Below are positions 14,401 through 23,587 of a stretch of 38,192 bases of DNA, one piece after another (the first letter of the stretch is position 1; every line of letters starts with the position of its first letter). The notes below the pieces were generated by a model. It was not told where the DNA came from and ran no database searches. It worked only from the letters and a program-made list of their open reading frames with translations. The DNA is from Enterococcus pingfangensis (lineage in GTDB: Bacteria; Bacillota; Bacilli; Lactobacillales; Enterococcaceae). The position numbers were made by a program, and so were the translations under genes. The DNA lies in the NCBI RefSeq assembly GCF_005405205.1, contig NZ_BJDP01000015.1:1-38192 (forward strand), written 5' to 3'.

Positions 14401-17001
14401 ATGGCTAAAGCGATTGAAAAAGAAAAAGACGTAATCAGCGTTGAACAGATAATTGACGAATTAGCGGTAAAAGCAAATGTTGCTCTGAAAGAAATGGAAG
14501 ATTTTGACCAAGAAAAAGTAGACCATATCGTTCATGAAATGGCGATGGCTGCATTAGACAAACATATGCTGTTAGCGAAAATGGCGGTTGAAGAAACTGG
14601 CCGCGGAATTGTTGAAGATAAAGCCATCAAAAACATGTATGCATCTGAATATATTTGGAACAGCATCAAACATGATAAAACAGTAGGTATTATTGGTGAA
14701 GATAAACAAAAAGGTTTGATTGAAGTTGCTGGACCTGTCGGTGTTGTTTGTGGGGTAACTCCTACGACAAACCCAACATCTACGACAATTTTCAAATCAA
14801 TGATCGCATTAAAAACAGGAAATCCGATCGTATTTGCCTTCCATCCAAGTGCTCAAAAATGTTCGGCTGAAGCAGCGCGGATTGTTCGCGACGCAGCAAT
14901 CGCAGCCGGCGCTCCTGAAAACTGTATCCAATGGATCGAAAAACCATCGATCGATGCTACATCAATGTTAATGAATCATCCGGGTGTAGCAATCGTTCTT
15001 GCGACTGGCGGACCTGGGATGGTCAAATCAGCCTACTCAACTGGAAAACCAGCTTTAGGTGTTGGGGCAGGGAATGCGCCTTCTTATATCGAAAAAACAG
15101 CGAAAATCAAACGAGCAGTCAATGACTTGATCGTATCAAAAACATTTGATAATGGGATGATCTGTGCATCTGAACAAGGGATCATTGTTGATAAAGAGAT
15201 CTATGATGAAGTAAAAGCAGAATTCCAAGCCCATCAAGTCTACGTAGTGAAAAAAGCAGAATTGAAGAAATTAGAAGATGCTGTAATGAACGAAGGAAAA
15301 TACGCAGTCAACCCTGCGATCGTTGGTCATTCAGCTGAGGATATCGCTCAACGTGCGGGAATCAAAGTTCCTGCCGGGACTAAAATCCTAATTGCAGAAT
15401 TAGATGGTGTCGGTGCAGATTATCCATTATCTCGTGAAAAACTTTCTCCAGTTTTAGCGATGGTCAAAGCAAACGATCATGCTCATGCATTTGATTTATG
15501 TCAAGGCATGTTGGAATTAGGCGGATTAGGGCATACGGCAGTAATCCATACAGAAGATGAAGACTTACAAGTGAAATTTGGCTTACGCATGAAAGCTTGC
15601 CGGATTTTAGTCAACACACCATCTGCTGAAGGCGGTATCGGTGATATCTACAACGAAATGATTCCATCATTGACTCTTGGTTGTGGTTCATACGGTAAGA
15701 ACTCTGTATCTAAAAACGTATCTGCTATTAACTTAATCAATGTTAAAACTATCGCGAAACGGAGAAATAATATGCAATGGTTTAAACTTCCGCCAAAGAT
15801 TTACTTTGAAAAGAACTCATTATTGTATCTAACAAAAATGCCTAAAGTTGAACGTGTTATGTTGGTCTGCGACCCAGGGATGGTTCAATTCGGTTATGCA
15901 GATATCGTACGTGAAGTCTTAGGTCGTCGTAAAAACGATGTGAAAGTCGAAGTCTTTTCTGAAGTTGAACCAAATCCTTCAACAAACACTGTTTATAAAG
16001 GTCTGGAATTGATCAACGACTTCAAACCAGATACAATTATCGCTTTAGGCGGCGGATCAGCAATGGACGCGGCGAAAGGAATGTGGATGTTCTTTGAACA
16101 CCCAGACACTTCATTCTTCGGCGCAAAACAAAAATTCTTAGATATTCGTAAACGGACGTATAAAATTGCAGATTCTGAAAAAGTTCAGTTTGTATGTATC
16201 CCAACAACTTCTGGGACTGGTTCTGAAGTAACACCATTTGCGGTTATCACGGATAGTGAAACGCATGTAAAATATCCATTGGCGGACTACGCCTTGACTC
16301 CAGATGTAGCGATTATCGATCCGCAATTTGTGATGACAGTCCCTGCGTCAGTTACAGCTGATACTGGGATGGACGTACTAACGCATGCGATCGAATCATA
16401 TGTCTCAGTAATGGCATCTGATTATACTCGCGGTTTGAGTTTACAAGCAATCAAACTTGTCTTTGAATACTTGGAAAAATCAGTGAAAACAGCAGATCCA
16501 GAAGCCCGGGAAAAAATGCATAATGCTTCAGCGATGGCTGGGATGGCTTTTGCCAACGCATTCTTGGGAATTTCTCACTCAATCGCTCATAAGATTGGTG
16601 GCGAATATGGTATCCCTCATGGACGTACCAATGCGATCTTGTTGCCGCACATCATTCGCTACAACGCGAAAGATCCGCAAAAACATGCGATGTTCCCTAA
16701 ATATGATTACTTCCGTGCAGACACAGACTATGCCGATATTGCAAAATTCTTAGGTTTGAAAGGCAATACGACAGAAGAGTTAGTCAAAGCGTTAGTTGAA
16801 TCAGTTTACAACTTAGGTACAACGGTTGGTATCGAAATGAACTTGAAAGCGCAAGGCGTTACGCAAGAAAAATTAGATTCAACAGTTGATCGGATGGCAG
16901 AATTAGCTTACGAAGATCAATGTACAACAGCAAATCCGAAAGAACCATTGATCAGCGAGCTGAAAGAAATCATCTTAACAGCTTACGATTACAAAGCTTA
17001 A
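14401..17001 (+). CDS. adhE: Bifunctional aldehyde-alcohol dehydrogenase AdhE, copy 2
   Basis: The same two-domain architecture as copy 1: a CoA-acylating acetaldehyde dehydrogenase with Cys255 in ICASEQ, then an iron-dependent alcohol dehydrogenase with DTGMDVLTHAIES and the His-rich SHSIAHKIGGEYGIPHGR. It retains the canonical GGPGM and GAGNAP loops, so it is the better candidate for the ordinary ethanol enzyme. The frame is open back to 14350, but AGGAGG lies 6 bases before the ATG at 14401. That start gives 866 residues, exactly as in copy 1. Its place directly after tgt-yajC recalls the arrangement in other enterococci, so this is likely the ancestral copy. The Rex-like site suggests redox control. 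Confidence 0.95.
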   Translation: MAKAIEKEKDVISVEQIIDELAVKANVALKEMEDFDQEKVDHIVHEMAMAALDKHMLLAKMAVEETGRGIVEDKAIKNMYASEYIWNSIKHDKTVGIIGEDKQKGLIEVAGPVGVVCGVTPTTNPTSTTIFKSMIALKTGNPIVFAFHPSAQKCSAEAARIVRDAAIAAGAPENCIQWIEKPSIDATSMLMNHPGVAIVLATGGPGMVKSAYSTGKPALGVGAGNAPSYIEKTAKIKRAVNDLIVSKTFDNGMICASEQGIIVDKEIYDEVKAEFQAHQVYVVKKAELKKLEDAVMNEGKYAVNPAIVGHSAEDIAQRAGIKVPAGTKILIAELDGVGADYPLSREKLSPVLAMVKANDHAHAFDLCQGMLELGGLGHTAVIHTEDEDLQVKFGLRMKACRILVNTPSAEGGIGDIYNEMIPSLTLGCGSYGKNSVSKNVSAINLINVKTIAKRRNNMQWFKLPPKIYFEKNSLLYLTKMPKVERVMLVCDPGMVQFGYADIVREVLGRRKNDVKVEVFSEVEPNPSTNTVYKGLELINDFKPDTIIALGGGSAMDAAKGMWMFFEHPDTSFFGAKQKFLDIRKRTYKIADSEKVQFVCIPTTSGTGSEVTPFAVITDSETHVKYPLADYALTPDVAIIDPQFVMTVPASVTADTGMDVLTHAIESYVSVMASDYTRGLSLQAIKLVFEYLEKSVKTADPEAREKMHNASAMAGMAFANAFLGISHSIAHKIGGEYGIPHGRTNAILLPHIIRYNAKDPQKHAMFPKYDYFRADTDYADIAKFLGLKGNTTEELVKALVESVYNLGTTVGIEMNLKAQGVTQEKLDSTVDRMAELAYEDQCTTANPKEPLISELKEIILTAYDYKA

Positions 17002-17008
17002 TAAGATC

Positions 17009-17043
17009 AAAAGAAGTTGTGGCTATTTGTCACAACTTCTTTT
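17009..17043. terminator. Intrinsic terminator after adhE copy 2
   Basis: AAAAGAAGTTGTG (17009-17021) pairs with CACAACTTCTTTT (17031-17043). The stem extends inward through GC/GT, again giving the GTGRC/GTCAC core. Confidence 0.88.
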
Positions 17044-17171
17044 TTAGCGTGAATGATGCAGTGGCTGTTGTTTCACAAAATGTTCGTTATAAAAATCTGT
17101 GAATCGTGAAGAAACCTTTATTTATTTTTGTTTAAAAGAGCCGACTTTTTAACTAAAATGACTCTCTTTGA

Positions 17172-17201
17172 TTGTTATAGTCTGTGAAAAACGATAGACT
17201 A
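17172..17201 (+). promoter_or_regulatory. Promoter with dyad upstream of the helical protein gene
   Basis: TTGTTA, a 17-base spacer and TAGACT (17195-17200). TAGTCT (17178-17183) and AGACTA (17196-17201) form a dyad spanning the spacer and the -10. Confidence 0.4.
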
Positions 17202-17231
17202 GGATTAGGATGAGAGGAAAGGTTCGAGAGT

Positions 17232-17699
17232 ATGGAGAAACTGAAACGAGAGATCCAAGAATTAGCTGAATCGAATGCACGATTAGGTGCTGTAATTGAT
17301 TATTTGACGACGGAAAAAAACTTGATGACAAGTAAGGTGAATCATATCTTTATGTTGGATATGCAAGATTATGTCGCCGCGCTGAAGCAACTAGCTCCCT
17401 CGGATTCAAAAAGCTCTGCGATACCGGCTGAAATCAAGCAAATCAATCATCTGCTTACACAGCAATACGAATTAATGAAGAGCATTCAAAGAGACTATGC
17501 TCGAAATAAAGGACTTGGTCACGATGAGCAAGAACTTTATGATAAAAAAGTACGGAAAATCAAACGTTTGAAAATTATCAATCAATTGTTATTGCAAGAT
17601 AATATCCTTTTTCAATCGATGCTGGACGAGAAAAAGATCAGCGGAAATATTCGGATCGGTGAAAAGAAAAATTGGCTACAACGTTTATTTAGAAGGTAA
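17232..17699 (+). CDS. Small predicted coiled-coil protein of unknown function
   Basis: A 155-residue hydrophilic protein, not recognised as a named family. It is almost wholly helical in character. Residues 1-30 and 95-135 show heptad-like spacing of Leu/Ile with many Lys, Glu and Gln (for example MEKLKREIQELAESNARL), which suggests coiled coils. There is no signal peptide or membrane segment, and the C-terminus is basic (KKNWLQRLFRR), perhaps a membrane or nucleic-acid contact. AGAGGAAAGG lies before the ATG. It is monocistronic between two terminators, downstream of adhE and convergent with fni. Confidence 0.7.
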   Translation: MEKLKREIQELAESNARLGAVIDYLTTEKNLMTSKVNHIFMLDMQDYVAALKQLAPSDSKSSAIPAEIKQINHLLTQQYELMKSIQRDYARNKGLGHDEQELYDKKVRKIKRLKIINQLLLQDNILFQSMLDEKKISGNIRIGEKKNWLQRLFRR

Positions 17700-17723
17700 A
17701 ATGTACCTTTCATGGAGAAGAGT

Positions 17724-17755
17724 AAAAGGACTGCGACATTTGTCGCAGTCCTTTT
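17724..17755. terminator. Bidirectional terminator between the helical protein gene and fni
   Basis: A perfect 15-bp stem AAAAGGACTGCGACA / TGTCGCAGTCCTTTT around TT (effectively a four-base loop), with A and T runs for both convergent genes. Confidence 0.9.
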
Positions 17756-17798
17756 TGTATTCGATTCGATTAGTTACGATTTTAAAAGTAAGAGCGGA

Positions 17799-18842
17799 TC
17801 ATTTTCGTGTAGCTAATTTTTTATAATCGATTCCTCGAGCTTGGCACCATTCTTTCGGAGCGCCGCTCAAAATCAGCGGATTGCGAATCAAATCAGCAGT
17901 CGTCGCTTTATTGGTCATCAAATACAATCGGCGGAGTTGGATTTTCCAGTCTTCGATCATTTCAATAGTAGCTTCAATACCGTGGCTCAACAGCGTATCT
18001 AAAATCGTCGCGGAAATCCCAACAGCTCTAGCGCCTAAACAAAGTGCTTTGAAAATATCGAAGGCATTTCGAATACCGCCAGAAGCAAGCAAGATCATCT
18101 CTGGATCTTTTTGTGCTTCTAGTAAAGAAATCACCGTAGATTGTCCCCAGTCGGCTAAGTAATCCAACTCTTTTTTAGGACGCCGAGCATTTTCAATCTG
18201 AGAAAAACTCGTGCCGCCACGGCCGGAAACATCAACAGCTGTTACTCCGAGTGTTTTCAATCGTTGGATCGTCTCGCTAGCCATCCCAAAACCGACTTCT
18301 TTAACGATTACAGGAACAGTCGTTTGTTGAATCGTTTCTTGGATATTTTCCGACCAAGTATGGAAATCGCGGTCGCCTTCAGGCATAACCAATTCTTGTG
18401 GTACATTCAAATGAATTTGCAGGCCGTCTGCTTGAAGCAAGTCGACGATTTTTTTTGCGTCAGCACTCGTTCTGCCGGCACCCATATTTCCTAAGATCAA
18501 ACCGTTGGGATTGACTTGGCGGATGATCGTATAAGAATCTGCTACGCTGGGATCTTTGAGCGCGGCACTAACGGATCCTGTCGCCATCATTAAATTAGTT
18601 TCACGAGCGATGATAGCTAAATCATGGTTGATCTGTTTCGTTTTCTCACTGCCGCCAGTCATCGCATTGATATAAAAGGGCACACTTAGTTGTAAACCGA
18701 GAAATTCAGTGCTTAGATCAATCGCTTCGGGGCGAGTGGTCACTAAAGAAGAATGGATCAAACGAATGGCATCAAAATCATTCTCTTTGATTTTATGATG
18801 AAAGGCGCGAGCTAAAGAGACGTGCTCATCTTTACGATTCAT
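17799..18842 (-). CDS. fni: Type II isopentenyl-diphosphate delta-isomerase
   Basis: This FMN- and NADPH-dependent enzyme interconverts IPP and DMAPP, the last step before prenyl chain synthesis. The 347-residue protein begins MNRKDEH, as the family does. It shows a flavin-barrel pattern with [27 protein letters not shown] and [11 protein letters not shown]. The frame opens at 18869, but AAGGAGG lies correctly before the ATG at 18842, and the family N-terminus starts there. The start overlaps the mvaK2 stop by 11 bases, so translation is coupled. It is the last gene of the mevalonate operon. Confidence 0.93.
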   Translation of the reverse strand: MNRKDEHVSLARAFHHKIKENDFDAIRLIHSSLVTTRPEAIDLSTEFLGLQLSVPFYINAMTGGSEKTKQINHDLAIIARETNLMMATGSVSAALKDPSVADSYTIIRQVNPNGLILGNMGAGRTSADAKKIVDLLQADGLQIHLNVPQELVMPEGDRDFHTWSENIQETIQQTTVPVIVKEVGFGMASETIQRLKTLGVTAVDVSGRGGTSFSQIENARRPKKELDYLADWGQSTVISLLEAQKDPEMILLASGGIRNAFDIFKALCLGARAVGISATILDTLLSHGIEATIEMIEDWKIQLRRLYLMTNKATTADLIRNPLILSGAPKEWCQARGIDYKKLATRK

Positions 18843-19920
18843 GACGATCCTCCTTGAAATGATAGACATGCAGAGGAAGCGGCGTGATGCCAGCTTTTTC
18901 CCACGAGCTCATCAAAGGCAAGATGCCTGCACGTTTATCAATGATCACGATCCCGCAGTCACCGCCGCCGGCACCGGATGATTTTGCGGCACCGCCGTAA
19001 TTTTCTGCAAGATCATTCAAGCGTTTCAATTCTTCTGTTTCAATCGATACGTTGCTCAAACTAGTCAGCTGATTCAATAAATAGCGGTTTTTCCGGATCA
19101 TTTTTTGGATCAAAGCCACATCTTTTTGTTTAAAGCCTTGGATCATTTGATCGACACATTGTTTACTGTCGCTTAAAAAATTTTCATAAGAAGTTTTTTT
19201 ATCTTGGCGGGATTGATGGACTTGATCGACTAAATCAGAAGTCGAAGCCGGACTGCCCGTCCAACCAATTAGCAAGCGCAAGTCTTCTGGTACTTGTAGT
19301 GGTTCGATCTGCAAACTTGGCCAATCACTTTCAATCAAAGCTGATAACTTTTCGGTAGCTAACTTGTTTAAAACCCAGTCATGATCAAAAGTAGAAAAGG
19401 CCAGCCAGCCGCCATAACAACTTGCAGCGATGTCACCGCAAGAACCGTTGCCTTGTACATTTAAATGCGCTAAAGTGGCCAATTTGAATAATTCCAACTG
19501 TGAAAGCTGCAAATCATAAAAGGCATTCAACGCCTTGACAGTAGCGACCGTCACTGCGCCGCTAGAGCCGAGACCATATTTGCGGCCATTGGAATTATCC
19601 AACTCGCTAGTTACTTTCAAATCGAAGAAGGCGAGTTTTTTTCCTTTTTCTTGGGCAAATTTTTCGGTGAAATGGATCGCGGCTAAAATATAATGGAACG
19701 GATTATCGCGAAGATCCAAAACCAATTCATTGTTGCGGCGAGTCCACCGCACTGGCAGATCGCTATATTGAGCAGATTGAATGCTGCCGATTTTTTTGGC
19801 AGGTTCGATTGAGACCGAGATAAATTGATCGATCGCAACAATAATCGCTGGATGTCCAGGTTCGACTACAGCATATTCGCCGGCAATGTATAATTTTCCT
19901 GGTGCAGAGACTTCAATCAT
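18832..19920 (-). CDS. mvaK2: Phosphomevalonate kinase
   Basis: A GHMP-family kinase converting 5-phosphomevalonate to 5-diphosphomevalonate with ATP. The 362 residues show APGKLYIAGEYAVVEPGHPA at the N-terminus, the ATP loop YGLGSSGAVTVATVKAL near residue 110, and the C-terminal GHMP motif KSSGAGGGDCGI. AAAGGAG precedes the ATG by 7 bases. It lies 41 bases downstream of mvaD and overlaps fni. Mvk homologues are separate and present upstream, so assignment within the pathway is firm. Confidence 0.93.
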   Translation of the reverse strand: MIEVSAPGKLYIAGEYAVVEPGHPAIIVAIDQFISVSIEPAKKIGSIQSAQYSDLPVRWTRRNNELVLDLRDNPFHYILAAIHFTEKFAQEKGKKLAFFDLKVTSELDNSNGRKYGLGSSGAVTVATVKALNAFYDLQLSQLELFKLATLAHLNVQGNGSCGDIAASCYGGWLAFSTFDHDWVLNKLATEKLSALIESDWPSLQIEPLQVPEDLRLLIGWTGSPASTSDLVDQVHQSRQDKKTSYENFLSDSKQCVDQMIQGFKQKDVALIQKMIRKNRYLLNQLTSLSNVSIETEELKRLNDLAENYGGAAKSSGAGGGDCGIVIIDKRAGILPLMSSWEKAGITPLPLHVYHFKEDRHES

Positions 19921-19961
19921 TTGCTGACTCCTTTTTCATTTTTACGTGCTATTTTTACAAA

Positions 19962-20963
19962 CTAAAAAGATGGAAGGGGAGTATCTTCCGTTAAGATCTC
20001 AATTGCGGGACCTGCATGAGCAACCACTAATTGTTGGTGGTCGAGCTGGCCGGTTAAAGCGTGCAACAAAGCGTCCTCATTTTTTCGTTCCACTAAAATT
20101 TTGACGTTGGGACCGGCGTCCATTGTAAAGTAACAAGGCAAGCCGTTGTTTCTGAGTTGACGGACAAGATCCATGACCTGCATACTTTCTGCTGACCAGT
20201 AGGTAAACGGCGGATCAGCGGCTAAAGTTGTTCCGTGCATCTTCAAAGCACTAGCTTCAGTTACTTTTCCCAGCGCGTTAAAATCTTTTTCAGCGATTGC
20301 TTTTTTAGCTTTAGCTAGATCTTGCGGCACAGTTTGCAACCAACCGTCATAAAACGCGGAAGTTTCAACCGTTCGCTGCATACCGTCACGACTGGAAATA
20401 TCTTTTTTGGCATCGTTGACGACAACAAAAATCATACTTAAGTCATTTTCGAAATTGTTGCTGGGAACATTTACAGCATAAGAAGTCTGATCAGAATTGC
20501 CTTTTTGCCATTCTGCAAAACCGCCGTAAGTACTGCGGCAGGCTGAACCAGAACCGCGGCGTGCTAATCGTGACAAATCTTCCGGGGCTAAATCTAACTT
20601 CAATGCGGCACTTGCTGCACCAGCTAGTGCTGCCAATCCGCTTGCAGAAGAAGCTAACCCGGCAGCTGTCGGGACAAAATTTTGACTTTTAACGACTGCA
20701 TATAAAGAAGTGTTGCCTTGAGAACGAACTAAATCAAGAAAGCGACTCACTTTTACAGTCGCTTTCGAATCTTGTAAGTGACCATCTAAATAGAAGCAAT
20801 CTTCAGTCAGGTCTTCTGAAAAGATGACTTGAGTTTCGGTATAAAAAGCATCCAATGTCAGCGATAAGCTGTTGTTCATCGGGATGATCAGTTCTTGATT
20901 TTCTTTGCCCCAATATTTGATCAAGGCGATGTTGGTATAAGCTCGAGCTTTGCCGCTAAACAT
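19962..20963 (-). CDS. mvaD: Diphosphomevalonate decarboxylase
   Basis: It decarboxylates 5-diphosphomevalonate to IPP with ATP. The 333-residue form begins MFSGKARAYTNIALIKYWGK, the family's standard start, and has the GHMP loop AAGLASSASGLAALAGAA and the segment RRGSGSACRS. Earlier in-frame starts exist (GTG 20975, ATG 20969), but AGGTG is best spaced for the ATG at 20963. The start overlaps the mvaK1 stop by 8 bases, so translation is coupled to mvaK1. Confidence 0.93.
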   Translation of the reverse strand: MFSGKARAYTNIALIKYWGKENQELIIPMNNSLSLTLDAFYTETQVIFSEDLTEDCFYLDGHLQDSKATVKVSRFLDLVRSQGNTSLYAVVKSQNFVPTAAGLASSASGLAALAGAASAALKLDLAPEDLSRLARRGSGSACRSTYGGFAEWQKGNSDQTSYAVNVPSNNFENDLSMIFVVVNDAKKDISSRDGMQRTVETSAFYDGWLQTVPQDLAKAKKAIAEKDFNALGKVTEASALKMHGTTLAADPPFTYWSAESMQVMDLVRQLRNNGLPCYFTMDAGPNVKILVERKNEDALLHALTGQLDHQQLVVAHAGPAIEILTEDTPLPSF

Positions 20964-21897
20964 GCGCATACACACCTAACCCTTCGATCCATGTATTTCG
21001 TGCGCCGGCATCTAATAGGATCTGCTGCAGCTGCCGACCGCTCGTTTCATTTTCTGCTAAAGCAATCATACAGCCGCCGCGGCCGCCACCGGTCAGTTTT
21101 GCACCGAGCGCTTGATTGTCTAAGGCGGTCGTGATCAAATGATCCAAATGCCGATTGCTGGTGCCTAATAAGCGCAACAATCCCTGAGCTTGATTCATAC
21201 AGTCGCCTAAAATTTTAGGGCGGTTTTGTAAGATCGCTTGTTGGGTTTGGCGAGTTAATTTACCCAATGTTTGGATTTGCTTATTCGTTTCATGAGGACG
21301 CAGCTTCATCAACTGAGCAATGTCGCTGACTGCTTTGCGAGTCTGACCTTTGATTCCGGTATCAGCAACTACTAAAAAAGCATCCATATTCAGTTGGAAA
21401 GGTTGGAAGCCGATCCCTTTTTGATAAAGGATGGGTTCCGTCCCGCTGATCGTTGTCGCGTCGATCCCGCTAGGATTTCCGTGAGCAACGGCTTCGGCTT
21501 GATTGACAAAATGGAGAACTTTTTTTTGTGTTGCCGGTTCTTCCATCCAATCAAAGACAGCACGGGTAATCGCTACAGCGACCGCTGCACTAGAACCCAT
21601 TCCACGTTCTGCGGGAATCGAGCTGTCGATTTTTAAGTAAAATGGTTCTGGAATTTTAAAATATTTAACTAAATACCAAAGTAAGACCGTAACATTTCGC
21701 ATCGTATTAGGTGCTTTTGAAATTGGTCCGTGAAAAAAACTAGATTCGATCCACGATTCTAATTTGTTCGCGCGAATAGTCGCTTGGATGCCTGTTCCAG
21801 AAAAAGGAAAGGCGATCGCCGGTTCTCCGTAGACAACCGAATGTTCTCCCATTAATATGATTTTCCCGCTGGCATAACCGGTGCCAATCGATTTCAT
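20956..21897 (-). CDS. mvaK1: Mevalonate kinase
   Basis: It phosphorylates mevalonate at the 5-hydroxyl, the first of the three kinase/decarboxylase steps in this operon. The 313 residues start MKSIGTGYASGKIILMGEHS, with SIPAERGMGSSAAVAVAI as the ATP loop and KLTGGGRGGCMIAL as the C-terminal GHMP motif. The ribosome site is modest (TAGGGG, about 7 bases from the ATG) and could be masked by pairing with an upstream CCCCT in the leader. It is the first gene of the mvaK1-mvaD-mvaK2-fni unit; mvaS and mvaE are not in this window. Confidence 0.93.
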   Translation of the reverse strand: MKSIGTGYASGKIILMGEHSVVYGEPAIAFPFSGTGIQATIRANKLESWIESSFFHGPISKAPNTMRNVTVLLWYLVKYFKIPEPFYLKIDSSIPAERGMGSSAAVAVAITRAVFDWMEEPATQKKVLHFVNQAEAVAHGNPSGIDATTISGTEPILYQKGIGFQPFQLNMDAFLVVADTGIKGQTRKAVSDIAQLMKLRPHETNKQIQTLGKLTRQTQQAILQNRPKILGDCMNQAQGLLRLLGTSNRHLDHLITTALDNQALGAKLTGGGRGGCMIALAENETSGRQLQQILLDAGARNTWIEGLGVYAHV

Positions 21898-22052
21898 ATA
21901 AAAACCCCTATTTCGTTTTAGAGTGATTATTTTTCCCCCCAGAGAAAAATAGTTGATTGCCGCTTAGTGGTTCGCGCAATCTTGTGTTAGCCCCGCCTGA
22001 AAAACAGGGGATAATTTTTATTTAATAATAGTTATTCATTTCAATCTCCTTT
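21898..22052 (-). promoter_or_regulatory. Structured leader of the mevalonate operon with possible 5-codon peptide
   Basis: Read leftwards, AAAGGAG lies 6 bases before ATG (22037-22039), opening a five-codon frame, MNNYY, ending at 22022. Downstream comes CCCCTG/CAGG-GGGG (22010-21991), then a stem GATTGC-GC / GC-G-GCAATC with a 10-base loop (21981-21955), then TTTTTC/GAAAAA around G6 (21949-21930). The mvaK1 ribosome site AGGGG can pair with the early CCCCU. The structure suggests attenuation or masking; no known riboswitch class is recognised. No convincing -10/-35 could be fixed. Confidence 0.4.
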
Positions 22053-22170
22053 ACATTTTACTCAGAGAACGCCGACAAGTAAACGAAACTACTGAAAAGT
22101 TTTTGAAAAACAACGATTTTTTAAACATTCCTTAGAAGAAAAAAAGAATCAAATTTTTCGAATTTTTTGT

Positions 22171-22199
22171 TTGACGACACCAGATATTGGGGGTATATT
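22171..22199 (+). promoter_or_regulatory. Promoter of the deoxynucleoside kinase gene
   Basis: TTGACG, a 17-base spacer and TATATT. The start point would be near 22206, leaving a leader of about 45 bases. This promoter occupies the DNA that would otherwise be read as an N-terminal extension of the kinase. Confidence 0.8.
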
Positions 22200-22251
22200 G
22201 TATAAGTTGAAAAATACGCACTATATTTTGTATGAAATGAGTTGGGGGTTT

Positions 22252-22908
22252 ATGAGCGTGATCGTATTAGCAGGAACCATTGGAGCAGGAAAATCAAGTT
22301 TGACCGAAATGTTGTCAGAGCATCTAGACAGTCAAGCTTTTTATGAATCGATTGATGATAATGAAGTATTGCCATTGTTTTATGCCGATCCAGAGCAATA
22401 TGCATTCTTATTGCAGATTTATTTTTTAAATAAACGTTTCGATAGTATCAAAAAAGCTATGCAAGATGATAACAATGTCTTGGATCGTTCAATCTATGAA
22501 GATTCTTTATTGTTCCATCTAAATGCTGATCTTGGTCGAGCAACTGAGACAGAAGTGAAGGTTTATGATGAATTGTTGGGCAACATGATGCAAGAGCTGC
22601 CTTATGCGGCGCACAAAAAACATCCGGATCTATTAGTACATATCCGTGTTTCGTTTGAAACGATGATGGAACGTATCCAAAAACGTGGCCGTGAATATGA
22701 ACAATTAGAATCTGATCCAACTTTATATGATTATTATAAAGAATTGAACAGCCGTTACGATCAATGGTATGAAGACTATAATGAAAGTCCTAAGATCCAA
22801 ATCGATGGCGATCGGTTAAATTTTGTCGATGACGAACAAGCACGCGATGAAGTAATTCGGATTATCGATGAAAAAATCTTAGAAGTTCAAGCAGTACCTG
22901 CTGAATAG
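22252..22908 (+). CDS. Deoxynucleoside kinase (deoxyadenosine/deoxyguanosine kinase family)
   Basis: A 218-residue salvage kinase of the dNK/dGK/dCK family that phosphorylates deoxynucleosides. Visible features are the P-loop GTIGAGKSSL at residues 8-17, the DRSIYED motif that follows the substrate-binding helices, and an arginine-rich lid RIQKRGREYEQ. The frame is open to 22171, but those bases form the promoter, so the ATG at 22252 (MSVIVLAGTIG) is the start; its ribosome site is a weak GGGGG. Whether it prefers dA, dG or dC cannot be read from sequence. It is monocistronic and divergent from the mevalonate operon. Confidence 0.87.
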   Translation: MSVIVLAGTIGAGKSSLTEMLSEHLDSQAFYESIDDNEVLPLFYADPEQYAFLLQIYFLNKRFDSIKKAMQDDNNVLDRSIYEDSLLFHLNADLGRATETEVKVYDELLGNMMQELPYAAHKKHPDLLVHIRVSFETMMERIQKRGREYEQLESDPTLYDYYKELNSRYDQWYEDYNESPKIQIDGDRLNFVDDEQARDEVIRIIDEKILEVQAVPAE

Positions 22909-22986
22909 TAAAAGAGATTGTGGCAGAAGTGGGCAGCTACAAGTAATTTTGGCTTATTTTCCGAAGAGGATTCTGGAGTGTCACAC

Positions 22987-23030
22987 AAAAAAGGAGCTAT
23001 GACAAATTTTTTTGTCATAGCTCCTTTTTT
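22987..23030. terminator. Bidirectional terminator after the kinase gene
   Basis: A perfect 20-bp stem (22987-23006 with 23011-23030) and a TTTT loop. Its core is ATGACAAA/TTTGTCAT. It serves the kinase gene and the convergent membrane-protein gene. Confidence 0.93.
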
Positions 23031-23035
23031 ATGGA

Positions 23036-23587
23036 TTATTTCATTCGATGCTGACTGATGATGCGATTGTGTTTGCTCAAACCTAAGGCGATCCCCAGCA
23101 GTAAACCTAGTCCGATCATCAAAAATAAGACGATCCCAATCAAATCACCGGTATATAAAATTTGCCCAAAAATACCGATGATCACACCGATCACGATTCC
23201 AATAAATAAATTGCTGGCATAGCCTAAACCGATCGACTCTTCGATTTGCGGATCGATGGCTTGATAGTAAGCTTGTCGTTCCAGATTTTTTTGTTCTTCA
23301 TCTGAAAGTGGACGATCTGCTTGGAAAACAGCGATTGTTCGATTCAAAGCATCTTCTTCGCTTAAATTTTCTTCGGTCATCAATTGAGTCAAGTAATCTT
23401 TGACATACCCTGCAATCTCATCTGTTTCTTCTTGGCGATTTGGTTTTAGATTTTGGATTGTTTTTTCGCGAAGTTCTTGTAATTTCAAGGACATCCGTTC
23501 GGGGTAACTCAGCTGATCTTTGCTCAAACTTTCTCTGACCATTTCTTCTGCAAATTTTTGGATTTTATTATCGGTTGATGTGTTCAT
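23036..23587 (-). CDS. Membrane protein partnered with a PadR regulator
   Basis: A 183-residue protein with a long acidic, helical cytoplasmic N-terminal part (about residues 1-120) and two C-terminal membrane helices (about 125-145 and 150-172). The layout is like the permease-prefix/DUF1700-type proteins encoded beside PadR regulators, though the exact family is uncertain. It starts at the last base of the padR stop region (one-base overlap), so it is co-translated with the regulator. There is no catalytic motif. The likely role is in cell-envelope stress or drug response, by analogy only. Confidence 0.65.
   Translation of the reverse strand: MNTSTDNKIQKFAEEMVRESLSKDQLSYPERMSLKLQELREKTIQNLKPNRQEETDEIAGYVKDYLTQLMTEENLSEEDALNRTIAVFQADRPLSDEEQKNLERQAYYQAIDPQIEESIGLGYASNLFIGIVIGVIIGIFGQILYTGDLIGIVLFLMIGLGLLLGIALGLSKHNRIISQHRMK

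Noticed and set aside
18843..18869. Longer fni start
   Set aside because: It has no ribosome site, runs deeper into mvaK2, and adds residues not found in the family; AAGGAGG supports 18842.
22171..22251. In-frame N-terminal extension of the deoxynucleoside kinase from a TTG
   Set aside because: The TTG is part of the -35 TTGACG of a good promoter (17-base spacer, TATATT), and the family N-terminus begins at the ATG at 22252.
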